NCBI GenBank assembly: GCA_001600455.1
Contig: BCKC01000001.1
Coordinates: 5,296,441 to 5,360,440 of the forward strand
Length of the DNA stretch: 64,000 bases
Origin: Endocalyx cinctus
Lineage: Eukaryota; Ascomycota; Sordariomycetes; Amphisphaeriales; Apiosporaceae
Reading direction: 5' to 3'
Shown piece after piece: positions 22,601 through 31,991 of the stretch (the stretch's first letter is position 1; every line of letters starts with the position of its first letter). The notes beneath the pieces were generated by a model. That model worked only from the letters and a program-made list of their open reading frames with translations. It was not told the origin of the DNA and searched no databases. A program made the translations under genes and the position numbers.

Positions 22601-25600
22601 CATCAATCAGAAAACAAGTATCCTTCGTCGACCTAACGCATTATGCGTGGGTGGTCTTGTGGACTATGATATTTTTAAGCATCCAATATTCCAACAGTAA
22701 GTATGTAGATTAGATATTCGGAACTTTAATACACATCCATTATATATCATTTATTGTATACATAAGCTATGTAGTTGATGTACGTATATGTGTGTGCGTG
22801 TGTGTGTATGAGGCTCAAGTATAACATCAACGTCATGAAAGTGTATTTCACTATCTGCAACGCCGGAGTGCCTGGAATCTAAAGAAGCGGGTATATTATC
22901 CACACGACACTTTTTTATGTGTAATATCCCTTGTTTTTAAGGCTTCTAGACTTCTACTTCTTACTATATTCTTCCCTTATGAATTGTTATTGAAATGTTA
23001 GTGTCGAGATTAGGAATATGGCGCCTTATATCCTGGTATCGATCTAAAGGATGGCCGAAGAGACCGACACCTGCAATTGAGATTGCGATTGGATGAGAGA
23101 TTAAGAATGAAATATCAACTGTGCCAGCCATCAGGTGATTTTAGTACGTTAACTCCGAATTTACAATCCGTCTTGTTGTTAAAAAAGTGTCGAGATCACG
23201 TTATAAGTCTTTAATCCCGAATCATGCCTCCCCCAGCTCGCCTTTGGAATGTCCTAAACTGATCAACTATGTAAATAATAAGACCTATTAAGTGGACAGA
23301 TTTACGGAAGGGGCGAAAATTTGTACTGTATGAGATATACCCTCGTTTACTGGTTCGGACTGGGCCGTTCTGATAAAGTCACGCCCTCGTAGAAAAGAAC
23401 GATGTACTAGGACTACGAAGGAACGCTTAGTGATTGGTTTTAATCCAAGTTGGAAAATACCGATACCATATTAGCGGCAACGCAGGATAACCAATGTACA
23501 GTTGTTCCGTCCCTCCTGAGGATCGAAGTATGCTGATTCTAACCCTCCCGACCTTGCCGAATATGGTACTTGTAAGAATATCACATTGACTGTCATCAGT
23601 TACATGTATTTTTTTTTTTACCGCTATGAACTGTAATAGCTTCTCGAATATTTATTCAGTAATAATATGGATACTCGCGATTTTATACAGAAAATATTTA
23701 GATGATATTGGTAAAAGGGGTGGCGAACCTGATTATACCACCTAGCTATAATACCGTTAACACATGAGCCAGCAAATAAGTCCACGAGGTTATACCGGTG
23801 AATACATACGGTAAAGATCAAAACTTCTAGATTGTCATTATTATTATACCACTTCTCAAAATAAATAGAGGTGAACTTAAGACAGAGCGATAAAAAAAAA
23901 ACAGGTTTACGCGGTTTGTTAGGTTGTCTATTACTTCGGGTGAATATGACCGAGTACATATAGGTTTCAAGGGGGCTACCTACTGACTCGTGGCTTTCCC
24001 CGACCGACCAAGACTTGGGAGAAACTGGGTCAATGGAGCATAAATGGAATCACGGCAGGCAAAGTAGTTGTTATAAATGGGATATGCACTGCCCCCTTTG
24101 ATCGGTTGCCTCGATGCAAAAGAGCTTAAATTAACCTCCTTCGCTGCTGATCGAAGAGCCGCATGGATGAAAAAGGAATATCATTCCAGTGGTCCTATCA
24201 AAATATTTTTTAACTTTCTCATCGGGAAGAGGTATAAATTGTGAAGAAGCTTATATACGCTCATCCAAATTTTCAATCTTAACTTATGGGTCGGCTGAAC
24301 ATTTATTTCATTTATCATAGACCAAACCTCATTCATAGGTTGACCGATGATTCATAACGGGAATAAATGTCTTGAAGAATTATCAAGTGACAGGAGGGAA
24401 ATATTGATGGAATGAGGACTACGTTATTGTTTGCGATGTAAATTCTTGACGATGCAAGTTTTGTTCGAGCGTTTCTAGCTTACAACGATATTACGCTTAA
24501 ACCCGTTGAAAGAAAGGAAAGCCACAGAACCAATCGCTCGTCTTAACAAATATGGAGGGCGGTCTACTGGACGGATAACAATTATGCGCTCGCATGAGTC
24601 GCCATTTTCCTCCGCAATGTCCGAGAACCACAATATGTCGGAGGAATTTAAGCCCCTAGTGGAGTAAGAATCCAAAGAATCCACGGCCGACCCGGGACTT
24701 TCTCGCATTTTAATCTTACTGAACAATCTTACAAATGCAATCAGGTGTTATGAGAGTTGAGTCACACGGCGATCAGGTGGGTAAATAGGTAATAAACAAA
24801 GCCTAGCTGAATAGGTTTTTTTTGCCTTCTTTTTTTTTATGACAAACATGGATGATAACCTGACAACCCAATTCATAAGTTGGAACTTTCGAACATTTTC
24901 TAGATCATATTTAAAAAGGGGTTAAAGGAAGTAAGGAGGTAAAAAGAACAACGGAAGGGAAATGATATGCGAGATAAGCACTCCTGACGAAAGAAATACG
25001 TTCAAGGCTAACCTTCTTGGAACGATGAATCATTCCATCTGATTATCCCACGCTTTTATGACCGAAGCAGCAGATATATACCTTGGTAACTATTGAAAGT
25101 TAAATAAGCGATGTTTATTTTTTCCCGTTTGGTAATATCCTACAGTACATACATTACCTACAGCCCGGATTATCCGGGATTCGTCAAACTTTCTAAGACA
25201 ACCAACCGCCCAACCGAATTACCTATATCGAATCATGAGGCAGGAAAATTGTGGTATTTCATGCGGAATTCGCTGGAGTATGTGACTTATTAGTTAGCCT
25301 TTCGAAATCCTGTTTATCGAAGCCCGAAGGCCACTTTAATACTCACGTCATATCAAATAAACATCTCGCCCGTCCTCGCGTAACTGTGACGAAGTAAATT
25401 GTCTCACCCAAAAGTCTAAAAAAGTGCCCATTCATATACATACATCCAATACATCATATACATAACACCACTGAACGGACATACATACATGTTATTACAT
25501 ACTATTACATACGGCATACTATACACACACCTAGAACAGTATTGAAAAATAAATAATAATAATAAACCATAAGGAAAAGGGAGAGAGAAGTACTTTTTTT

Positions 25601-25611
25601 ATACCGTAATA
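22601..25611. other. Gene-poor region, 3.0 kb
   Basis: AT-rich. It holds a TG-rich microsatellite near 22788-22810, one candidate exon (24475-24708), and CATA-type repeats near 25435-25500 just before the methyltransferase gene. The 5' end of the transposase relic may extend into its left edge. Nothing else could be supported. Confidence 0.45.
24475..24708 (-). other. Unassigned open frame, possible first exon
   Basis: A 77-codon frame from ATG 24708. It has mixed, non-repetitive composition and ends just after a good donor-like GTAAGC near 24482. The peptide (starting MRESPGSAVDSLDS) resembles nothing I recognise, and no clear downstream exon was found. It may be chance, a gene fragment or a first exon. 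Confidence 0.2.
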
Positions 25612-26910
25612 ATGGCTACAGTCGCTGTGTCGTCTCCTCCGGACCTCAATGGTATATTAGTGTCACCACCTGTACCGAATCCTGGCATGAAAGTTAGACT
25701 GGCTAGTACCGACGGTTCACAAGCGAGTAGCGCCAAAACCTCCAGCGACGAGAAATTAGACCTCAAAGGATCGGAAGCGGCAGCGGCATTTCAAAAATCT
25801 TCGCGGGGAGGGCAGCCGAAGAAGAAAACCAGCCATGCGGGGAAGCATTACGACGTGGACCGGTCTTCGTCGCCGAAGCGGCTGAAGACGTTTCTCAAGG
25901 CGTTTAAGCACATCGTCGACCTGACCCCGAAGGAAGTCGACGACTTCATAGCGTCTTACGAGATATATAACCTCGACTGGGCCGACGAGGAGGCCATGAT
26001 CGCCGCTTTCGGCCCGGAATACCAGAAGCGGGTCGGCGAATGCCTCAAGTCGTACTACTCCGTCATCAACCACCTCTGCAGCCTCGGCGACGTCGAGAAG
26101 ATGTACATACCCCCGATGCTGGACCGCAAGGCCTCGGTGAGGGACAACCAGCTGCTCAACGAGGAGTCGATCGCGCGCGAGGTCGGCCTGCGCCCCGGGA
26201 TGAAGGTCCTGGACCTCGGGTGCGGGCGCGGACGCGTCGCCGCGCACATGACGAGCTTCAGCGGGGTGCGGGTGACGGGTCTCAACATCGACCCGAACCA
26301 GGTCGCGCAGGCGCGCGAGTTCAACGACGAGCGCGGGTACGACAACGAGTTCGTCGTGCACGACCAGAACGACCTGCCGCTTCCCTTCGGGGACGAGACC
26401 TTCGACGCCTTCTACGAGATCCAGGCGCTGAGCTTGTGCAAGGACCCGGCCGCGCTCTTCGTCGAGATCCACCGCGTCCTGAAGCCCGGCGCCAAGTTCC
26501 TGCTCCTCGACTGGGTCAGCCTGCCGGCGTACGACCCCGCGAACCCGGAGCACGCGAACCTCATGCGTCGCGTGAAGCCGCTCATAGGCGCCGTGGGGAC
26601 GCCGACCCCGAGCAGTTTCGAAAAGGCCCTCGCCGACGCCGGTTTCTCCGTTTCCGTCTCGGACATACCCAGCTTGGACGGCTTGCAGGCGCCCTTGATC
26701 GACAAGACGGATCTTTATTTTCGCTCCTTCAGAAGAATCGTTCACGGCCTCGTGAGGGTTCACGCTTTGCCTCCGCACTTCAAGGTCCTGATCGATCGTC
26801 TGTGCCTCGAAGGAAAGGCGTTCACTCAGATGGATTATATGCGCCTCATCACGACTACGTATCGCATCGTAGCGGAGAAGAAGCAGCCGCAGCCTACGGT
26901 CGCACCTTGA
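25612..26910 (+). CDS. Sterol 24-C-methyltransferase-like enzyme
   Basis: 432 residues in one exon. The first 90 residues are polar and probably disordered. The SAM-binding motif I is VLDLGCGRGR at about residues 199-208, followed by the acidic post-I region (VTGLNIDPNQ), the motif II-like block FDAFYEIQALSLCKD and the LKPGAKFLLLDW strand. The C-terminal part (GLVRVHALPPHFKVLIDRL...FTQMDYMRLITTTYRI) corresponds to the sterol-methyltransferase C-terminal domain. It is related to ERG6, which methylates C-24 of sterols, but motif I has RGR in place of the GVGGP of true Erg6 and the N-terminus is longer. It is probably a paralog acting on another sterol or a specialised metabolite rather than the ergosterol-pathway enzyme. 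The middle of the gene is extremely GC-rich. Confidence 0.72.
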   Translation: MATVAVSSPPDLNGILVSPPVPNPGMKVRLASTDGSQASSAKTSSDEKLDLKGSEAAAAFQKSSRGGQPKKKTSHAGKHYDVDRSSSPKRLKTFLKAFKHIVDLTPKEVDDFIASYEIYNLDWADEEAMIAAFGPEYQKRVGECLKSYYSVINHLCSLGDVEKMYIPPMLDRKASVRDNQLLNEESIAREVGLRPGMKVLDLGCGRGRVAAHMTSFSGVRVTGLNIDPNQVAQAREFNDERGYDNEFVVHDQNDLPLPFGDETFDAFYEIQALSLCKDPAALFVEIHRVLKPGAKFLLLDWVSLPAYDPANPEHANLMRRVKPLIGAVGTPTPSSFEKALADAGFSVSVSDIPSLDGLQAPLIDKTDLYFRSFRRIVHGLVRVHALPPHFKVLIDRLCLEGKAFTQMDYMRLITTTYRIVAEKKQPQPTVAP

Positions 26911-27689
26911 TAGGAATAGAAAATGAAGCTGGGTACGAGGCTTATTTTTCTTTTTCTTCAATGGTTGAAAAACGGTCTACGAGGCTTGGCTTGCATGTGA
27001 TTTTCTATTGCTCTTTTTTCTTTTCTTTTCTTTTTTTACATAACGCGAGCACACTTTTTTCATCTGGGGCGATAGCGAGTCTCAACGCCCGTTCTCTATC
27101 AGACCTATCTACCGGTATTTCCTATTTCCCTACTTTCCTTTAATACAGAAAAAACCCAGTATCTGCACAAGATATCTAAATAATGAGATTAAATGGTGGT
27201 TTTTATTGTACGTGCATTTATGCATTCCCATAGACTTATTAATTATCGAATATATTTAATTAACTCATCAATTAGACTGCTCTATATTTTACCTCGTTTG
27301 TTTAATGGCGTTGGCTAACATTTGAAACTTACCCGTTCGAAGCGACAGTCTAGGAAGTAAAAATGCTAAACGACCCGAGTCTGATACTGAACATATCTCT
27401 CATTCCGTAATCTGAATGCGAAAAAAAAGAGCGGTTATGTATCCAAGTCAAAACTAAACTGTTTGCAGAATAAATATATATCCTTTGTCGTGATGGGCGG
27501 AAATTTGAGTGAGACAATGCCAATTTACGAAGATGAAAGAAACTGATCTTACTACGGCCAAGCCAATTGGCTTCATGAGTCAAAGACGAATGCTCCAAAA
27601 AAATTGTACTCTTCACAATTCAAGGCATCTAGTTAATTCTATGGGTCAATACTCATTATTGCAACTCGATAACTTTTTTTGCTCATACC
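26911..27689. other. Intergenic region, 0.8 kb
   Basis: 3' region of the methyltransferase gene and upstream region of the APH-like gene. T-rich tract near 27011-27036. No gene seen. Confidence 0.5.
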
Positions 27690-30600
27690 ATGTCGTCGAG
27701 ACCAGGTACCCCCCTGACACCAGGGGCCCAGCGCCTGGTCAACGACGACCCGGCAAGCAGCGGAAGCATCCCGAGGCCCAGAATACCCACGAGACACGAT
27801 ACGATCGCTATATCAGGAGCACCGAGGTCGCCGGCAAAACCGGTCACGCCCCTGAGGTCGGCGACTCTGAACTCCAGGCCGGGCACACCCAGGACTCCTA
27901 TCCGAGATTTGATCCACAGCATCAATGACGCAGAAGCCAAGAATAGGTTGAACTCCAGGCCCGGAACCCCGCTACTACCGGTATTCCAACGGTTCGCGCA
28001 AGAGGAATCGACGTCAATCAAGAAGGAAAAACCCCGAACCGAAAGTCTTCCGACGCCGGAGAGGAAAAGTCCTGTTCAAGATATTCGGCAGGATGTCGTT
28101 GCCGAAAAGGAAGAAGAAGAAGATTTGAAGCCTGAGGGTTCGAAGCCCGAAGCTTCTTCTCCCACGGAAAGTTCAGCGTTAAGTAGAGGAGGATCAATAA
28201 TTGACGCGCTTGGGGAAGCGATCGAAACGGAGGATTCGGTTCCGGCAATTCCTGCAGGGTCTGGTATGTCGTTCTTAGGGGGCGAGATAACCGAATCGCC
28301 GACGGAATTTGAGTCTCCCTCGCTGTCCAGCATCGTAGGCTTATACGCCAGCGAACCTAGCCCTGGTAGATTGTCCCCGAGACAGACGACCCCCGGCATG
28401 CCCGACGAGCGGATGTTTAATTATACCGCGGAGAGAGCTAGGGCGGCGTCGAGGGGTGGAACTCCCATCTTCCCTCCTGAAACCCCGCCCAGTTCGGTTG
28501 ATAAAGAGGAGGGAGAAGAAGAGGGGGAGGAGAAGGAGGATGACGATGAGAAGGCCGATGATAATGTTAGTGACGAAGAGACCGGTGGGTCTCCTTTGAA
28601 CACTACGATTGAAGAAATGTCTACCGCACAAATGGATACGGTGATTTCTCCCGAGCTAGCAGGTGAGAAACCTGAAAAAGTTGACGCTCCTGCTGCCGCC
28701 GCTACTACCTCCGCCACCGACAATAAAAACCCTCCCCCTGCTTCTGCGCGGAGCACCGCTACTAAAGGTAGTATTCTGCCAGTGCCGGACCTGACCCGCT
28801 TGCTCGATTGGGTCTTGGGCCGCGATTTGCCGCAGAGGGGGGTAGAGAAGCCGGAAGGATCGGACCGTCGGGTAAGCCAGCTGCTCTCGGGCGAGAAATG
28901 GGCCGACGACGACGAGTTTTTCGACTTCGGGGACGTTCGCGATCTGTGCCCGGCTTGTATGACCCCTTACTCCCGGGCCGTCGACTCGATCCCTTTCAAT
29001 ACCAGCATGCGGCTCTCTTATAACGATCCCTCGACCCAGAAGTGGTCCATTAGCGATAAGTACGTGCTCACCGAGACGTCCGAGGATACCCACCCGGGAG
29101 AGCAGATTTTGCCATTGGTGCAGGCCACGCGACTACTTAGAAGTCGTACTAAGGTGCCCGTCCCGCACGTCCTCGCTTGCTGGAAGGAGGATACCGGTAG
29201 GGTGATTACAATATCGGAACGTCCGCGCGGTCAGAGACTCTACGATATTTGGTGGAACTTGAATGAGGAACAAAAAGAAAGCATCGCTACGGAGGTAGCA
29301 CAGTACGTTGAGGAGTGGAGGTGTTTCACAGGCGATAAAATATCAAGCTTTAGCCAGGGAGCGGTCTGGCACCAGGACAACCTCTTCGGCACATTGCACG
29401 AAGGGTTTGGTCCGTTCAAATCTAACACAGAACTCTGGCGGGAAGTCCGCGAGCGGCTTAAGAGCATAAATGTGGACAATGCCACATTGAAGATGCTGAG
29501 AAGCTACATGCCGGAATCTGCACCGTGCGTGTTTACGCACGGCGATCTGTCTTGTACTAACATATACATACAGGGCGGCAAAGTTTCCGCCATTACGGGT
29601 TTCGACGACGCGGCCTGCCTCCCGGCCTGGGCAGAACACGTGGCCGCCCATTTCTGTTACTGCACGGAAGATGAGCAGTGGAAGAAAATATTGAGCGGCC
29701 ATATGCAGAATTATCGGGGAGCTCTCGACTGGTGGTCCTTGTGGTCGGCCATCGAAGACGGAGAAACAAACATTGAACGATTGGAGATCCTCAGAGATCG
29801 GTGTCAGCGGTGGAAACAGACGAAGTCAGGTGAAGAAGCAACGCCTAAGTATACAGATTCGCCTGATAATGACGACGAGGATGACGAGGACAATACCACA
29901 TTCGCTAAAGCACCTGCTGAATCTGGAGAGACTTTTGACCTTTTCTCGACTTTGTCAGGTAGGGACGATACCCAGGCGTTCCGGCCAGAGGACTATGTAC
30001 ATCATCAAGCTAATAATCAGAATGGAAACAACATGTCTCAGAACAACCAGCAAGAATTGCCGCAAGGTGAGGCAGCGAGCGAAGCTGAAAAGCTGCGTCA
30101 GCACAGATTTGAGATAGAAAAGACGAAGCGAATATTGGAAAAAGAATACACAGGACCGGAACACAACCCCTCGCTATTCCACGGCGGTGACGATATACAG
30201 CGCATAATGATAGAAGCCGCGAGGGCCGCTAACGCGGTGCCGACGCCTACCCAACGTTCGCACAACGATGATGATAAAAGTCGACTCTCATCCTATCAGC
30301 AGCGGCTGGCTGTTCCTACTACATACAGCAACACTAATTCAGGTTATCCGGATCCAGATGGTGGTAATGCAAGACAGAGTCGCAGCAGAGATACTTGGAA
30401 AAAGGGACATCACCTGCGGCCTTCCGGGGACGGACTTGCCCGACACAGAGAGCAGCGACAGCAGCAATCTCAGCAGCAGTCCACCAAGGGCCTCAGGCCT
30501 CTGAGTCTCTCTCGATTCTCCGATAGAGACAAGGAATCGCTACGCAGGGGTGAAGACAACTGGTCGGTGGTGAACAACGTTCACGCGTATAATCAACCCA

Positions 30601-31004
30601 ACGAGAGAACGGCCGCTGGGCAGGAGGAGGAGGAGACCTTACTGTCAGGTATTACCGAAAGATCTAACACCGGCGGTGGCGAGTCCGGCGAGCATTGGGC
30701 CGCTAAGAGGAATAGCGGACAACAGCAGCAGAGATTAGTCAAGCCAAACAGACCGTTTCTGTTCAGCGGTAAGATCGTGCCACGACTCGCGTTAAAGCAG
30801 CAGAGGTCGCCCGGTCACGCGAGAAGCAGGTCAGAGGAGAGGGTATCGCCTCACGATAGCGACGCCAGACCGGTTGAAGAGGATCATCAATTACTAAAAG
30901 CGAAGCCGAGGCCGCGTCCGAGGAGTATGATGCCTTCGCCACAGCGGATCGGACTGACGGATGGAACGGATAGCGAAGAGGATAATGAAAACGAAGGGAG
31001 GTAA
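27690..31004 (+). CDS. Large protein with APH-like phosphotransferase core
   Basis: 1104 residues in one exon from ATG 27690. The first 370 residues are low-complexity and contain three copies of SRPGTP followed within a few residues by a TP or LP site, typical proline-directed phosphorylation sites. An aminoglycoside-phosphotransferase/choline-kinase-like fold spans roughly residues 430-720. It shows VPVPHVLACW, the hinge-like ITISERPRGQRL, the catalytic HGDLSCTN at about residues 617-624 and the metal-binding ITGFDDA block in place of the common IDWE. The C-terminal 380 residues are again disordered, rich in Gln, Arg, Ser and Asp. Fungal APH-like proteins phosphorylate small molecules or are of unknown role, and most are far shorter. 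Retention of the catalytic His, Asp and Asn suggests activity. The substrate is unknown. Confidence 0.7.
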   Translation: MSSRPGTPLTPGAQRLVNDDPASSGSIPRPRIPTRHDTIAISGAPRSPAKPVTPLRSATLNSRPGTPRTPIRDLIHSINDAEAKNRLNSRPGTPLLPVFQRFAQEESTSIKKEKPRTESLPTPERKSPVQDIRQDVVAEKEEEEDLKPEGSKPEASSPTESSALSRGGSIIDALGEAIETEDSVPAIPAGSGMSFLGGEITESPTEFESPSLSSIVGLYASEPSPGRLSPRQTTPGMPDERMFNYTAERARAASRGGTPIFPPETPPSSVDKEEGEEEGEEKEDDDEKADDNVSDEETGGSPLNTTIEEMSTAQMDTVISPELAGEKPEKVDAPAAAATTSATDNKNPPPASARSTATKGSILPVPDLTRLLDWVLGRDLPQRGVEKPEGSDRRVSQLLSGEKWADDDEFFDFGDVRDLCPACMTPYSRAVDSIPFNTSMRLSYNDPSTQKWSISDKYVLTETSEDTHPGEQILPLVQATRLLRSRTKVPVPHVLACWKEDTGRVITISERPRGQRLYDIWWNLNEEQKESIATEVAQYVEEWRCFTGDKISSFSQGAVWHQDNLFGTLHEGFGPFKSNTELWREVRERLKSINVDNATLKMLRSYMPESAPCVFTHGDLSCTNIYIQGGKVSAITGFDDAACLPAWAEHVAAHFCYCTEDEQWKKILSGHMQNYRGALDWWSLWSAIEDGETNIERLEILRDRCQRWKQTKSGEEATPKYTDSPDNDDEDDEDNTTFAKAPAESGETFDLFSTLSGRDDTQAFRPEDYVHHQANNQNGNNMSQNNQQELPQGEAASEAEKLRQHRFEIEKTKRILEKEYTGPEHNPSLFHGGDDIQRIMIEAARAANAVPTPTQRSHNDDDKSRLSSYQQRLAVPTTYSNTNSGYPDPDGGNARQSRSRDTWKKGHHLRPSGDGLARHREQRQQQSQQQSTKGLRPLSLSRFSDRDKESLRRGEDNWSVVNNVHAYNQPNERTAAGQEEEETLLSGITERSNTGGGESGEHWAAKRNSGQQQQRLVKPNRPFLFSGKIVPRLALKQQRSPGHARSRSEERVSPHDSDARPVEEDHQLLKAKPRPRPRSMMPSPQRIGLTDGTDSEEDNENEGR

Positions 31005-31991
31005 CGGCTACCGATGTTATAAAATGTTCGATATATAGTAAGACCTACTTCTTTGAATAGTTGAATTAGGATTCTCTGCGTTTTGAGAAAAGGTACATAT
31101 ATGGATCTGAATGTCTAGGTATCTAAGGTACTTAAGTACCTAAGTACCTACTTAACCGCTAAATCAGGACCAAACGGGTACCAATAGGTACTAGTAGATA
31201 GTGTAGTTCTAGAAGATTTAAGATGTCTTTTGGATAAGTATAAATATTATTGGTTCTATTTGGTAAATGAACAAGAAAACAAAGAAAAAAGAAAAGTTGA
31301 TAACAATAATTGTTATATTATTGTCGTTTTCTGATTTGAGATTTATATTAATTTTATTTAATTTAATAAGTGATTAATCACACGCATTTACGCGACATTA
31401 AACCAAGCTCTCAGTGGTGCTGACATTGTGTAAAATACTTTGTGCAGTCCACGGGTATTGACATAGTACTTATTAGGTAAGCTAACGTAGTCGTAAATAA
31501 TGGTTAACTGGGCAGCTGCGATTACACGTAGTTGACATCAATTGATACGCGACTTCTATTAGAAACAAGATTATAGTAGTCCGTGCTTTCTCAACACAGC
31601 GTTTATTCACCGTATCCTTCGTAGGCAGGTAGGCTAGCAACTTCTTTACCGACTTCCAAGCTACTTACCTACCTAAGTCCCTACCTCTCTACCTTTCTAA
31701 GTGAATACGATAATACAGACACGCAGGCAGAATTTCAACAGTCGATGAGTATTCCGCGCAATACTCATTCAATAAGTCTATTATCATCTTCATCTTCATC
31801 TTCGTCTCTCTTTTTATCTAACATCCATGGATACATACCAAATATATGAACCAATGTCTTAGTCCTCAACCATTTTGATACCCCCCGGAAGAATCTAGCC
31901 GTTTTCGGTCAAGTAGTCTCGTCTACGATTTTGTTTTCGGGACATTGAAAATATCACCCAATGCCTTAATTAAGAGATTTTGAGGTTAAGT
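31005..31991. other. Intergenic region, 1.0 kb
   Basis: Contains a short palindromic TACTTAAGTA/AGTACCTA cluster at 31127-31158 and a CATCTT repeat near 31785-31803. It also carries the promoter of the zinc-finger gene. No gene seen. Confidence 0.5.

Noticed and set aside
25756..26961. 401-residue open frame antisense to the methyltransferase gene
   Set aside because: Arises from GC-rich third positions on the other strand; no motif, and the sense frame has a clear enzyme.
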